Source: Azospirillum endophyticum (GTDB taxonomy: Bacteria > Pseudomonadota > Alphaproteobacteria > Azospirillales > Azospirillaceae). Taken from it: 64,000 bases of DNA. The stretch spans positions 318,365-382,364 of the forward strand of contig NZ_JAENHM010000073.1 of assembly GCF_016595245.1 (NCBI RefSeq), in the 5' to 3' direction. Both the position numbers and the translations under genes were made by a program. The notes under the pieces are model-generated. The model was not told where the DNA came from. It did no database searches and saw only the letters and a list, made by a program, of their open reading frames with translations. Below, one piece after another: positions 1 to 8,945 of the stretch (within the stretch, counting starts at the first letter, position 1; every line of letters begins with the position of its first letter).

Positions 1-583
1 TCTCCTCGGCAGCGGCCTCATCAGCCCCCCCGCGGTCCGGCTCGACGGTCCGCATTGCTACATCCGTCCGCCCCTGCCGCGCGATTGGCGGGAATGGGCG
101 GATCTCAGGGCCGCATCGCGGGCCTTCCTGACCCCGTGGGAGCCCACTTGGCCGGCCGACGCCCTGACGCGGACGGCCTTCGCCCGGCGGCTGCGCCGGC
201 AGGCACAGGAATGGCGGGACGACCTCGGCTACAGCTTCCTGATCTTCGACCGGGCGACCGACTCGCTGGTCGGCGGACTCGGCCTGACCAACATCCGCCG
301 CGGCGTGGCGCAGATGGGTACGCTCGGTTATTGGGCCGGCCAGCCCTATGCCCGCAACGGCTATGTGTCCGGCGGCACCAAGCTGGTCCTGGAATTCGCC
401 TTCGGGCAGCTCGGCCTTCACCGCATCGAGGCTGCCTGTCTGCCGACCAACCTGCCGAGCCGCGGCCTGTTGGAGAAGGTCGGCTTCGCCCATGAAGGCT
501 ATGCGCGCGGTTATCTGCGCATCGACGGCGCATGGCGCGACCATGTCCTCTACGCCATCCTCCGGGAGGAGTGGAAGGGCTGA
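1..583 (+). CDS. GNAT acetyltransferase, RimJ/RimL type (5' end cut)
   Basis: Reading from base 2 the frame is open to a TGA at 581-583, and the start lies before the window. The protein looks like the ribosomal-protein N-acetyltransferase branch of the GNAT fold. The visible order is an early CYIRPPLPRDW strand, a central GGLGLTNIRRG strand, then LGYWAGQPYARNGYVS, which holds the acetyl-CoA loop region, and near the end RIEAACLPTNLPSRGLLEKV followed by GFAHEGYARGYLRIDG. The last block is typical of RimJ-like enzymes that acetylate N-terminal alanine or serine. Family assignment is firm. The substrate, presumably a ribosomal protein, is inferred. Confidence 0.85.
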   Translation, partial: LLGSGLISPPAVRLDGPHCYIRPPLPRDWREWADLRAASRAFLTPWEPTWPADALTRTAFARRLRRQAQEWRDDLGYSFLIFDRATDSLVGGLGLTNIRRGVAQMGTLGYWAGQPYARNGYVSGGTKLVLEFAFGQLGLHRIEAACLPTNLPSRGLLEKVGFAHEGYARGYLRIDGAWRDHVLYAILREEWKG

Positions 584-619
584 AGCAACGCCTCTCCGCT
601 CCATCCCGTCCGGGGGCGC

Positions 620-883
620 CTACTTCGACGGCTGGTTGTTGCCGTGGGTGTCCTGCTGCTGGTCGGCCTGCTTCTTGGCCTCGTCCTTCTTCTTCGCTTC
701 GTGATGGCCGACGGCGCAGCCGACCGCCGCGCCGGCGACGCCGTGACCCGAGCCGACCATATGACCGGCGACGCCGCCGACGGCCGCGCCCTTGACGCAG
801 CCCTTGGCTTCGGCCTGTTGGGGAAGGGCGGCGATGCCGCCGGCCAGGATGGCGACCGACAGCACAGCAAAGAGTGTCTTCAT
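620..883 (-). CDS. small exported glycine-rich protein
   Basis: 87 aa. Residues 1-26 form a good signal peptide ending in QAEA. The mature part has a glycine-rich, glycine-zipper-like stretch (GAAVGGVAGHMVGSGHG) and a Lys/Asp/Gln-rich tail. AAGGA lies about 10 bases before the ATG. Glycine zippers are common in small envelope proteins, but no function can be given. It converges with the acetyltransferase gene and stands alone, 87 bases from the next minus-strand gene end. Confidence 0.6.
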   Translation of the reverse strand: MKTLFAVLSVAILAGGIAALPQQAEAKGCVKGAAVGGVAGHMVGSGHGVAGAAVGCAVGHHEAKKKDEAKKQADQQQDTHGNNQPSK

Positions 884-970
884 GACGGTTGATCCTTCGC
901 TTCGACAAAGGTGTCGATGGCTAAGGAAACACCGGCCCGCCCGGCGTGGTTCCGGGCGGATGAAAGACGG

Positions 971-2365
971 TCAGCGCTGATCCAGCTTGATCTCGATGCG
1001 GCGGTTCTTCGCCAGGGCCTCGTCGGAGCTGCCGGGATCGATCGGCTGGAACTCGCCGAAGGCGGCGGCGGCGAGGCGCTCGGGCGGGATGCCCTGGTCG
1101 ATCAGGAACTTGACCACCGACAGGGCCCGGGCCGACGACAGTTCCCAGTTGGAGGCGAACTGGAAGCGCACCGGCTTGATGTCGGTGTGACCGTCGACCC
1201 GCAGCACCCAGTTGATGTCGGACGGGATGGCCTTGCCGATCTCGAGCAGGGTGCGGGCGAGGTCGGCCAGACGCTGCTTGCCGGCTTCCTCCAGCGTCGC
1301 GGAGCCCGACGGGAACAGCAGCTCCGACTGGAAGACGAAGCGGTCGCCGACGATCCTGACGTCCGGCCGGCTGCCCAGCGCTTCGCGGACGCGGCCGAAG
1401 AACTCGGACTTGTAGCGGCCGAGATCCTGGACCTTGGCGGCAAGCGCTTGGTTCAGCCGGGCGCCCAGCTCGGCGATCTGCACCTTCTGCTCGGAGGTCG
1501 CCTTTTCCGACACCTCCAGCGCAGCGCCGATGCGGGCGAGCTGGTCGCGGAGCGCCAGAAGCTGCTGGTTCAGCAGGTCGATCTGCTGCTTGCTTTTGGT
1601 GCCCTCCGCCTGTTCGCCGGTCAGCGAGGCCATCAGGTCGCGGATGCGGAGCTCGCGCTGCTCCAGGTCCTTCTGCGCTTGGCTGCGGCTGTCGGCCAAC
1701 TGCGACTCCAGCCCTTTCAGCCGGATGTCGCGCTGGTCGATCTCCTTCTGCGCCAGCATCGTCTTCTCGGCGGCGGAGGCCAGTTCCGACTCCAGCGCCT
1801 TGGCCCGGTCGCGGGTGGTGCCGAGTTCGGACAGCAGGGCCTGGCGTTGCTGTTCGGTCAGCTTGGTGGCGGCGGCGGCGGCGGCCAACTCGCCTTCCAG
1901 CTTCTGCCGGGCATCGCGCAACGCCTTGATGTCGGCCTGGAGGCTGAGGATCTCCTTCAGCTTCAGGTCCAGCGTCTCGCGATCGACGCGGACGTTGCGC
2001 TGAAGCTCTTCGAGCGTGCGGGCGGTGCGGTCGCGGTCCTCCTGAAGCTGGCTCAGCTTCAGGGTCATGTCGTCACGGCTGGTGACGGAGGTCTGCAACT
2101 CGGTCGACAGCTGGGTGATGTTGACGCGGAGGTCGCCGTTGGCGTCCCGCTCCATGGCCAGCAGGTCGTTCATCTCCGCGATCTTGTGGTTCAGGGCGCT
2201 CAGCTGCTCGTCACGGCCGGTCAGGGCGGTGGCGAGGTAGAATTGCGCCACGACGAAGATCATCAGCAGGAAGATGACGACCATCACCAGCGATGACAGG
2301 GCGTCGACCCAGCCGGGCCAGGCGTTGGCGTCGCGATGGCCGTTGCGGCGGCTGATGCTGGCCAT
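971..2365 (-). CDS. MotB-like stator protein with OmpA C-terminal domain
   Basis: 464 aa. One membrane helix at about residues 19-45 follows the sequence WPGWVDALSSL, whose Asp21 sits where MotB carries its proton-binding Asp. Residues 50-320 are a long coiled coil rich in Gln, Glu and Arg. Residues 335-464 are an OmpA/MotB peptidoglycan-binding domain (VDGHTDIKPV, NRRIEIKL). It is thus the wall-anchored half of a proton-driven stator-like complex, and the MotA-like partner is encoded 36 bases upstream. No flagellar gene is nearby and the coiled coil is much longer than in flagellar MotB, so a role outside the flagellum is likely but unproven. Confidence 0.85.
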   Translation of the reverse strand: MASISRRNGHRDANAWPGWVDALSSLVMVVIFLLMIFVVAQFYLATALTGRDEQLSALNHKIAEMNDLLAMERDANGDLRVNITQLSTELQTSVTSRDDMTLKLSQLQEDRDRTARTLEELQRNVRVDRETLDLKLKEILSLQADIKALRDARQKLEGELAAAAAATKLTEQQRQALLSELGTTRDRAKALESELASAAEKTMLAQKEIDQRDIRLKGLESQLADSRSQAQKDLEQRELRIRDLMASLTGEQAEGTKSKQQIDLLNQQLLALRDQLARIGAALEVSEKATSEQKVQIAELGARLNQALAAKVQDLGRYKSEFFGRVREALGSRPDVRIVGDRFVFQSELLFPSGSATLEEAGKQRLADLARTLLEIGKAIPSDINWVLRVDGHTDIKPVRFQFASNWELSSARALSVVKFLIDQGIPPERLAAAAFGEFQPIDPGSSDEALAKNRRIEIKLDQR

Positions 2366-2401
2366 GGGTGCTCCCGGCGTTGGCCTTTGGGGCTTTGGGT
2401 G

Positions 2402-3595
2402 TCAGCGCGGCTGCTGGTCGGCTTCTTCGGCAAGCGCGGCGATGGTGCGGGCCAGCAGCTTGATCTCGCTGCGGATCTCTTGCACCGCCTGGACGCGGCC
2501 GTTGGAGGAGTCCTCGACGATGCGGGCGAGATAGATGTCCATGTTGCGCAGGTGCTGGCGCGAGGCGTCGTCGAAGCCGCCGCCGACATTTTCCGCCAGC
2601 CTGTCCAGCAGGCCCTTCACCTCCAGCTGGTTCTCGCCCAGCCGCAGGAGAAGCTGCTGTTCGGCCCGCATATGGTCGGTCAGGCTCGACAGCCGCTCGG
2701 TCAGCGCCATCAGGTTGGCGTTGGCGGCGCGCCGGCCCTCTTCCGCCGTGGCGACGGTGCGCTGGAGGGAGTCCAGGTTCTCGGCGGTCTGCTCCAGCAG
2801 GGCGGTCAGGTAGGCGGAGGCGGCATGGTCCCCCGATTCCAACCCGCCGGCAGCCCCGCTCGACAGCCGGGTGGCGCTGGACAGCCAGTCCTCGAGGTCC
2901 TGGAAGAAGCGGTTGTGGGCCTGGCTGGCCTGGAGTTCGAGGAAACCCAGCACCAACGATCCGGCAAGGCCGAACAGCGAGGAGGAGAAGGCGGTTCCCA
3001 TGCCGACCAGCGGCGCTTCCAGCCCCTGTTGCAGGTGGGAAAACATCGTGCCGACATCGCCGCCCTGGACCGACAGGCTGCCGATGACGCCGCCCACCGA
3101 CTGCACGGTATGCAGCAGGCCCCAGAAGGTGCCGAGCAGGCCGAGGAAGATCAGCAGGCCGATCAGATAGCGCGACAGCTCCCGCGATTCGTCGAGGCGC
3201 GAGGCGATGCCGTCCAGCATCGAGCGCATCGACAGGGCCGACAGGGTCAGCCGGCCGCGCCGTTCGCCCAGCATGCGCGCCATCGGGGCCAGCAGCACCG
3301 GCTCCTGCAGTGCGGCCGGGGCGACGCCGCTCTGATACTGCTCCAGCCAGGCCACTTCGGGGCGCAGCATCAGCACCTGGCGGAAGATGAAGGCGATGCC
3401 GGCGAGCAGCGTCGCCAGGATGACGCCGTTCAGCGGCGCGTTGTTCAGGAAGGCCGATCGCAGGGCGGGGAACAGCAGGCCAGTCACCCCGACGACCACC
3501 ACCAGGAACAGGATCATCCGGGTCAGGAACCGCTCCGGGCGTGTCATGAGGGCGGATACCTCCAGCGGTCGGGTCGTCGGGATTATGGCGGTCAT
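2402..3595 (-). CDS. MotA/TolQ/ExbB-type proton channel protein
   Basis: 397 aa with four predicted membrane helices at about residues 24-45, 53-72, 143-165 and 198-222. This is the MotA arrangement, with a cytoplasmic loop between helices 2 and 3 and a long Gln/Glu-rich helical C-terminal tail (residues 225-397). The helix 3 motif LLGTFWGLLHTV and the helix 4 motif GMGTAFSSSLFGL match the conserved TolQ/MotA core. It would pair with the MotB-like protein encoded just downstream to turn proton flow into force on the envelope. The partner process is unknown. Several start codons are possible; the first ATG is used, and ATG at residue 17 is an alternative. Confidence 0.82.
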   Translation of the reverse strand: MTAIIPTTRPLEVSALMTRPERFLTRMILFLVVVVGVTGLLFPALRSAFLNNAPLNGVILATLLAGIAFIFRQVLMLRPEVAWLEQYQSGVAPAALQEPVLLAPMARMLGERRGRLTLSALSMRSMLDGIASRLDESRELSRYLIGLLIFLGLLGTFWGLLHTVQSVGGVIGSLSVQGGDVGTMFSHLQQGLEAPLVGMGTAFSSSLFGLAGSLVLGFLELQASQAHNRFFQDLEDWLSSATRLSSGAAGGLESGDHAASAYLTALLEQTAENLDSLQRTVATAEEGRRAANANLMALTERLSSLTDHMRAEQQLLLRLGENQLEVKGLLDRLAENVGGGFDDASRQHLRNMDIYLARIVEDSSNGRVQAVQEIRSEIKLLARTIAALAEEADQQPR

Positions 3596-3643
3596 GATGC
3601 TCCGGTGGGGTGTCCCGATCAGACCTCGCGCACGGGGTGGGCG

Positions 3644-4510
3644 CTATTCGTTCAGAAAGACTGCATCGATCCTGTCGGAAGCCCCGCCCCCGTCGTCGAG
3701 GCCCAATGCACGGACATCGACGCGGGTGCTGCGGATCCCGAAGACGGTCAGCCGCTCGCGCAACGCCAGCGCCCGGGCCAGCGCCCGCTGACGCGCCTCG
3801 CGCGCCGTGTCGGGGGTGCCGCTGGCGTAGGAGCGCAGCTGAAGCCTCGCGGTGTCGCTGGCACGAAGCCGCTCGACGATCCGGTCGACCACGGCGTCTG
3901 CCGCATCCGGCAGATTGGTGGCATCGGCCGGGAACACAAGGCTCAAAACGCTCGAAGGTGGCAGGCTAGCCGCCGGAGGTGCCGCTTCCGGCGGAGGGGG
4001 TAGTGCGGCAGTGTCGGTCCGCGGGGTGGCCGGCGCCGGAGTGGCGGCTCCTCCCGGCGCGGCCGGCTGCTGCGGTGTGGCCGGAGCCAAAGTCGGAGCC
4101 GGGGCCGGGGCCGGAGTTTGGGCCGGCTGGGTGCGGGCGGTGGCGCGGGGGACCGGCTGGGCGGGACCTTCGGTCAGGTCCGGCAGCGGAGGCGCATCGA
4201 GCGGCTGCGGCAGCACGAGGCGCGGCGGGGCCTTGACCGGCGGCGGGGTGCGCAGACTGGGACGGGGAGGGGCGGGCAGCGGGACGGCGTTTTCCAGCGT
4301 CAGTCCGCCAGGTGAGCCTCCGGGGCCATTGGCCGGAGCCGCAGCCGACAGGGCAGCCGGAGAGAGCGTCCAGACCGCGCACAGCGCGGCGGCGGCAAGG
4401 TGCTTGCGGTCGGCGTGTCCCCAGCGGCCCAAAACGATGCGTCCCGTTAAACCTTTGTCCCGCAGACCATAGCCTATCGATCGCTCCAGCCACAACCACC
4501 CATCCGCCAT
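3644..4510 (-). CDS. proline-rich exported protein with OmpA-like C-terminus
   Basis: 288 aa from ATG 4510. A hydrophobic segment (LAAAALCAVWTLSPAALSAAA, about residues 38-57) probably serves as signal or anchor and sits unusually far from this start, so a TTG start near residue 28 is possible. Residues 60-185 are a Pro/Ala-rich linker with several PPP runs and one PPPP. The last 100 residues resemble an OmpA/MotB wall-binding domain but lack a clear NRRI motif. It lies 48 bases upstream of the MotA-like gene and 38 bases after the phosphatase gene, so it is probably a third part of the stator-like module. Confidence 0.7.
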   Translation of the reverse strand: MADGWLWLERSIGYGLRDKGLTGRIVLGRWGHADRKHLAAAALCAVWTLSPAALSAAAPANGPGGSPGGLTLENAVPLPAPPRPSLRTPPPVKAPPRLVLPQPLDAPPLPDLTEGPAQPVPRATARTQPAQTPAPAPAPTLAPATPQQPAAPGGAATPAPATPRTDTAALPPPPEAAPPAASLPPSSVLSLVFPADATNLPDAADAVVDRIVERLRASDTARLQLRSYASGTPDTAREARQRALARALALRERLTVFGIRSTRVDVRALGLDDGGGASDRIDAVFLNE

Positions 4511-4548
4511 TCCCGTCCTGGACGGGCGGCGGATGGGGCGGGCAGGGC

Positions 4549-5346
4549 TCAGCCCTTGGCGCCCTTCAGCAGGCGGGAGACCGGGACCTGGAGGTGGCTG
4601 TTGGTGGCGAGCACGTTGCCGGTGAAGACCGGGTTGCGGCCGCCATCGATCTCGCCGACGAAGCCGCCGGCCTCGGTGACCATCAGCACGCCGGCGGCGC
4701 AGTCCCACGGCGCGAGGCCGCGTTCCCAATAGGCGTCGTACCGGCCGGCGGCGGTGTAGGCGAGGTCGAGCGAGGCGGCGCCGAAGCGGCGGATGCCCGC
4801 GACCTCCTTCATCACCGCCTCCTGCTCCTTCAGGAAGGTGGCGTGGTCGCCGCGGCCCTTGAAGGGGATGCCGGTGGCCAGCACGCAATCCTCGAGCTTG
4901 CGGCGTTCGGACACGCGCAGGCGGGTGTGGTTGACGAAGGCGCCGGCGCCCTTCTCGGCCCAGAACAGCTGGTCGCCGATGGGGGCGTAGATGACGCCGG
5001 CGACGATCTCGCCGTTGCGCTCGGCGCCGATGGAGATCGCCCAGTGCGGCAGGCCGTGCAGGAAGTTGGTGGTGCCGTCGAGCGGATCGACGATCCAGCG
5101 CGCCTCGGCATCGCTGCCCTTGGACGCGCCGCTCTCCTCCATCAGGAAACCGAATTCGGGTCGCGCCTTCTGCAGCTCTTCGCGCAGGGTGCGTTCGGCC
5201 TTCAGGTCGGCGGCGGACACGAAGTCCGCCGGCCCCTTGCGCGACACCTGGAGGTGTTCGACCTCGCCGAAGTCGCGGACGAGACCCCGGGCGGCCTTTT
5301 CGGCGGCGCGGACCATGACGTTGATGAGAGCGGAGCGGGTGGCCAT
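4549..5346 (-). CDS. suhB: inositol-1-monophosphatase family phosphatase
   Basis: 265 aa from ATG 5346, chosen because the 15 upstream in-frame residues do not resemble the family. It has the Mg-dependent phosphatase motifs in order: FLMEESG, DPLDGTTNFLHG (the metal-binding signature) and APWDCAAG near the C-terminus. It hydrolyses inositol monophosphate or related sugar phosphates; E. coli SuhB also acts in rRNA antitermination. It is followed by the OmpA-like gene and preceded by efp on the same strand. The family is certain, while the in vivo substrate is open. Confidence 0.92.
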   Translation of the reverse strand: MATRSALINVMVRAAEKAARGLVRDFGEVEHLQVSRKGPADFVSAADLKAERTLREELQKARPEFGFLMEESGASKGSDAEARWIVDPLDGTTNFLHGLPHWAISIGAERNGEIVAGVIYAPIGDQLFWAEKGAGAFVNHTRLRVSERRKLEDCVLATGIPFKGRGDHATFLKEQEAVMKEVAGIRRFGAASLDLAYTAAGRYDAYWERGLAPWDCAAGVLMVTEAGGFVGEIDGGRNPVFTGNVLATNSHLQVPVSRLLKGAKG

Positions 5347-5443
5347 GGGTGTGGGTGTACCGTTTCGTGCAGGAACCAGAAAACAATACACCGGCCTCCG
5401 CGCGTGGCGAAGACCGGTGATGGCAGGACGGACCTGAGAAGGA

Positions 5444-6010
5444 TCAGTCCTTGGCGCGCTCGACGTATTCGCCGCTGGCGGTATCGACGACGACGCGGGT
5501 CCCGGCCTCGATGTGCGGCGGAACCAGGATCGACACGCCGTTCTCCAGCTTGGCCGGCTTGTAGGAGGAAGAGGCCGTCTGGCCCTTCACCACCGGGTCG
5601 GATTCGGTGATCAGCAGCGTGACCTTGCCGGGGATCTCGACGCCCAGCGGCGAGCCCTCATGGCTCTGCACCGTGACTTCCATGCCGTCCTGCAGGAAGA
5701 CGGCCGGCTCGCCGATGATGTCGCGCGGGATGGCGACCTGCTCGAAGCTTTCCTTGTCCATGAAGGTGAAGCTGTCGCCCTCGGCGAAGAGGAAGGTCAT
5801 CTCATGCTCGTCCAGGCGAGCGCGCTCAACGGTCTCCTGGGTGCGGAACCGCTCGATCGACTTGTTGCCGGTGCGGACGTCCTTCATTTCCAACTGAATG
5901 AAGGCGCCGCCCTTGCCGGGCTGCACGATGGCGGTTTTGGTGATGACCCAGAGCTTACCGTTGTGCTCCAGCACATGGCCGGGGCGCATCGTGTTGGCAT
6001 TGACCTTCAT
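5444..6010 (-). CDS. efp: elongation factor P
   Basis: 188 aa, the normal EF-P length, with three OB-like domains. The tip of the first domain carries QPGKGGAF. Its lysine (K33) matches the residue that EpmA beta-lysylates in E. coli, and an EpmA gene lies divergently 348 bases away. EF-P relieves ribosomes stalled on consecutive prolines. It is the first gene of a minus-strand run that includes an OmpA-like protein rich in PPP motifs, a plausible client. Confidence 0.97.
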   Translation of the reverse strand: MKVNANTMRPGHVLEHNGKLWVITKTAIVQPGKGGAFIQLEMKDVRTGNKSIERFRTQETVERARLDEHEMTFLFAEGDSFTFMDKESFEQVAIPRDIIGEPAVFLQDGMEVTVQSHEGSPLGVEIPGKVTLLITESDPVVKGQTASSSYKPAKLENGVSILVPPHIEAGTRVVVDTASGEYVERAKD

Positions 6011-6358
6011 GGCTTACTCATGACTTCCGGAAATATGGGCGGCGCGGACCCTACCAGCTTGACCGCCGGTAGGCAACGGCGCGGAACGATAAGCACGCGC
6101 AATCCGGCCGATTGACGGGTGATTCTTCGCCAAACCGGCCAGGCCGAGTTTAGAACGGCTCCAGCAATGCGACGTTTGAAACGCTTTTGCCGACCCTGTT
6201 CAGTGTTCCATCCGTCCCGGCCCTGCGGTCCGACGACGACGGGCGGAGTTTATCACAGGCAGCGGCTGTGACCAATCCCAAGCCGGCTTGAGTACGCCGG
6301 CCGTGGATGCTCTGATGCGGCCGCACCCCTTTCGACTGTCCATCAAGAGCGCGCCGAC
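6011..6358. other. efp/epmA divergent intergenic region
   Basis: No gene is visible in these 348 bases. The region must hold the promoters of the two divergent genes. Three short inverted repeats stand out by eye: CTACC/GGTAG, CACAG/CTGTG, and two GCCGGC blocks near 6290-6310 on the epmA side. I recognise no operator or riboswitch. Confidence 0.5.
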
Positions 6359-7426
6359 ATGTCCGCCCCCATCCGCTCCATCGAGCTTCCTCCCTGGCAT
6401 CCCGAGGCGCTGGCCCGCCGCCGGCCCTATCTGGCGGCGCGCGGCCGGGTGCTGAATGCCGTCCGCCGCGTGTTCCAGGACCTTGCCTTCATCGAGGTGG
6501 ACACGCCGGCCCTGCAGGTTTCGCCGGGAATGGAGCCGCATCTCCAGGCCTTCGCCACCGAACTGCAGGGACCCCACCCGGACGACCGCCGCCGGCTCTA
6601 TCTGCACACCAGCCCGGAATTCGCGATGAAGAAGCTGCTGGTCGCGGGCGTGCCGCGGCTGTGGCAACTGGCGCATGTCTACCGCAACGGCGAGCGGTCG
6701 GGAACGCATGCGCCGGAATTCTCGATGCTGGAATGGTATCGCGCCGGGGACGGCTACCGCACGCTGATCGACGATTGCCGGGACCTGCTCTGCGCCGGGG
6801 CTGAGGCCGGCGGGCGGCGGAGCTTCGGCTTCCGCGGCATGACCTGCGATCCCTTCGCGGTCTGGCGGGTGCTGACCGTGCCGGAAGCCTTCCAGGAGTA
6901 TGCCGGCATCGACCTGATGGCGACCTATGACGGTGGCCACGATCCCGACCCGGCGGCGCTGGCGGCGGAGGCGGCGCGCATCGGCATCGTCCCCCATCAC
7001 GGCGACCGCTGGGAGGACATCGTCTTCCGAATCATGTTCGACCGGATCGAGCCGCATCTGGGGGCCGGCGTGCCCTGCGTGCTGACCGATTATCCACTGT
7101 GCATGGCGGCGCTATCGCGGCCGAAGCCGGAGGACCCGCGGCTGGCCGAGCGGTTCGAACTGTATGCCTGCGGGCTGGAACTGGCGAACGCCTTCGGCGA
7201 GTTGACCGATCCGGCGGTGCAGCGCGCCCGCTTCGAGGCGGACATGGCGCTGAAGGAACGCCTCTATGGCGAACGCTTCCCGGTCGACGAGGATTTCCTC
7301 GCCGCCCTGGAGCATGGCATGCCGCAAAGCAGCGGCATTGCCATGGGCTTCGACCGGCTGGCGATGCTGTGCAGCGGGGCCGAGAGCATCGAGCAGGTGC
7401 TGTGGCTGCCGGTCGCCGGGGTATGA
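6359..7426 (+). CDS. epmA: EF-P beta-lysylation enzyme EpmA (GenX/PoxA)
   Basis: 355 aa. This is a class II lysyl-tRNA-synthetase-like catalytic core without the N-terminal anticodon-binding domain, which defines EpmA. Visible are motif 2 (VYRNGERSGTHAPEFSMLEW) and motif 3 (SGIAMGFDRLAML) near the C-terminus. It attaches beta-lysine to a conserved EF-P lysine. The position opposite efp supports the role. No lysine 2,3-aminomutase (epmB) gene is in the window. It is about 30 residues longer than E. coli EpmA, partly from an N-terminal extension. Confidence 0.95.
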   Translation: MSAPIRSIELPPWHPEALARRRPYLAARGRVLNAVRRVFQDLAFIEVDTPALQVSPGMEPHLQAFATELQGPHPDDRRRLYLHTSPEFAMKKLLVAGVPRLWQLAHVYRNGERSGTHAPEFSMLEWYRAGDGYRTLIDDCRDLLCAGAEAGGRRSFGFRGMTCDPFAVWRVLTVPEAFQEYAGIDLMATYDGGHDPDPAALAAEAARIGIVPHHGDRWEDIVFRIMFDRIEPHLGAGVPCVLTDYPLCMAALSRPKPEDPRLAERFELYACGLELANAFGELTDPAVQRARFEADMALKERLYGERFPVDEDFLAALEHGMPQSSGIAMGFDRLAMLCSGAESIEQVLWLPVAGV

Positions 7427-7432
7427 GGGGGC

Positions 7433-7457
7433 GCCCTCTCCCGGTTGGGGAGAGGGC
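7433..7457. repeat. short palindromic repeat (CCCTCTCCC family)
   Basis: A perfect 10-bp inverted repeat, GCCCTCTCCC/GGGAGAGGGC, with a 5-base loop. It lies 6 bases after the epmA stop, between convergent genes. The same core occurs near 22.9, 57.9 and 63.4 kb. It may also act as a transcription end for both flanking genes, although it has no T-tract. Confidence 0.8.
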
Positions 7458-7465
7458 GGGCAAGC

Positions 7466-8800
7466 TCAGAACGTGAATTTCGCCTGCAGGCCGATCAGGT
7501 CGATGCTGCTCTTGTAGTCCGCATTCAGGTTGCCGCGGCCGGCTTCGGGGCCGGTCAGGTCATCGGTGAGGGCGACCGAAGTCTTCGGAATGAAGACGTG
7601 CGAATAGGCGGCATCGACGCGCAGGGCATCGGTGACCTGGTAGCCGGCGCCGACCGACAGCCAATAGCGGTTCTGCTCCGGAATGCGCGGCGTGCGGTAG
7701 TCGACGTCGACGGTACCCTTGTCGAAGGCGACGCCGCCGCGCAGCGTCAGCTTGTCGGTCACCTTGTAGGAGGTGCCGAGCGCGTAGTACCAGCTGTCCT
7801 TCCAATGCTCGTCCGTCGAGGAGGACAGCGCCGGGTTGGCGATGTTGATGCGCAGCTCGCGGAAGCGCGACCAGTTGGTCCACTGCACGTCGGCCATCAC
7901 CGCCCAGCGGTCGGTGACCTCGTGGTACAGGCCGATGGACGCGATGTCGGGCGTGGTCAGGTCGGCGTTGGCGCTTTGGGCGGGCAGGGCGCCGGCGAGC
8001 GGGGCCGGCAGGCCGGTGAAGGAGATGTTGCCGGTCAGCTTGTGCTTCACCGCCGAGCGGTAGGCGAGGCCGACGCGGGTGCCCTTCACCGGCTCGATCA
8101 GGGCGCCGAGCGTGAAGCCCCAGCCCCAATCGTCGCCGGTCACGTCGCTCTTGACGTCGAGCGAGCCCGGACGGCCGAGACGGCTGGCGCCAAAGTCCGA
8201 CGCCTGCGACAGCTTGGCCTTCGCATATTGGATCTGCACGCCGCCGCCGATGATGATCATCGGGTTGATGCGGTACGACACCGACGGCGCGAAATTGTAG
8301 GTGCGCAGGTCGGACCGGATGCCGTGATAGCGGCCGATCCAGTTGTCGCCATAGTCGGTGACCAGCCCCCAGGGACCGTTGGCCGAGAGGCCGACCTTCA
8401 GGTCGTCGTCGATCGAATAGACGAAGTAGCCGGCCGGAACCAGCGCGTCCTGCGCGATGTCGCCGGGCGCGGCATTGCCGCTGATCGCGGTCCCGCCCAG
8501 CCGCCGGGCGCGGCTGGCGCTGGCGCCGTCGACCTTCGACTTCACGATGACGCCGGTGGCGGTCTGCACCGCCTCGATCCCGGTGACCAGCCCCATGGTC
8601 GCCGGGTTGTAGAACATCGCGCTGGCGTCGCCGTTGCCGCCGGCCGTCACGCCGGCATAGGAGGTGCCCTGGCCCGATACGCTCTGCTCCTTCAACGCAA
8701 AACCGGCGGCGAAGGCCGTGGAGGCGGTCGCGATCGGTGCGGTCACCGCGATGGCTGCGGCAGCGGTCATCAGACATGTCTTGAGCGTCGTCGGAGACAT
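7466..8800 (-). CDS. OmpP1/FadL family outer-membrane transporter
   Basis: 444 aa. A signal peptide of about 32 residues ends at AFAAG, followed by the FadL-type N-terminus FALKEQSVSGQGTSYAG and a GGNGDASAMFYNPATM block. The C-terminus ends in KFTF, an outer-membrane barrel signal with a terminal aromatic. FadL-family barrels pass hydrophobic compounds such as long-chain fatty acids or aromatics across the outer membrane. GGAAGGA sits just before the ATG. Substrate is not predictable. An 8-bp palindrome TTACGTAA at 8851 lies in its promoter region. Confidence 0.92.
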   Translation of the reverse strand: MSPTTLKTCLMTAAAAIAVTAPIATASTAFAAGFALKEQSVSGQGTSYAGVTAGGNGDASAMFYNPATMGLVTGIEAVQTATGVIVKSKVDGASASRARRLGGTAISGNAAPGDIAQDALVPAGYFVYSIDDDLKVGLSANGPWGLVTDYGDNWIGRYHGIRSDLRTYNFAPSVSYRINPMIIIGGGVQIQYAKAKLSQASDFGASRLGRPGSLDVKSDVTGDDWGWGFTLGALIEPVKGTRVGLAYRSAVKHKLTGNISFTGLPAPLAGALPAQSANADLTTPDIASIGLYHEVTDRWAVMADVQWTNWSRFRELRINIANPALSSSTDEHWKDSWYYALGTSYKVTDKLTLRGGVAFDKGTVDVDYRTPRIPEQNRYWLSVGAGYQVTDALRVDAAYSHVFIPKTSVALTDDLTGPEAGRGNLNADYKSSIDLIGLQAKFTF

Positions 8801-8945
8801 TGTTCCTTCCCCAAATTGTGTTATTGACGCAATGATACACGAACTGACGCTTACGTAAAGAGCCTCCCGTCGTTTTTGTTGGCTCTACAAACAGTTTTGT
8901 GGAGTTCGGGGCAAACCGGAAGATGAAATGACGAACACGGGCAGG

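Noticed and set aside
911..2296. Long open frames antisense to the MotB-like, dnaJ-like, hppA and rib genes
   Set aside because: They are artefacts of the high GC content. Their proteins are repetitive (Gly/Gln/His/Arg-rich) and the opposite strand carries clear families.
971..3595. Zorya-type anti-phage system (ZorA/ZorB)
   Set aside because: The MotA-like and MotB-like pair resembles ZorAB in outline, but no ZorC, ZorD or ZorE nuclease/helicase gene is adjacent, and the pair sits in a housekeeping operon with efp.
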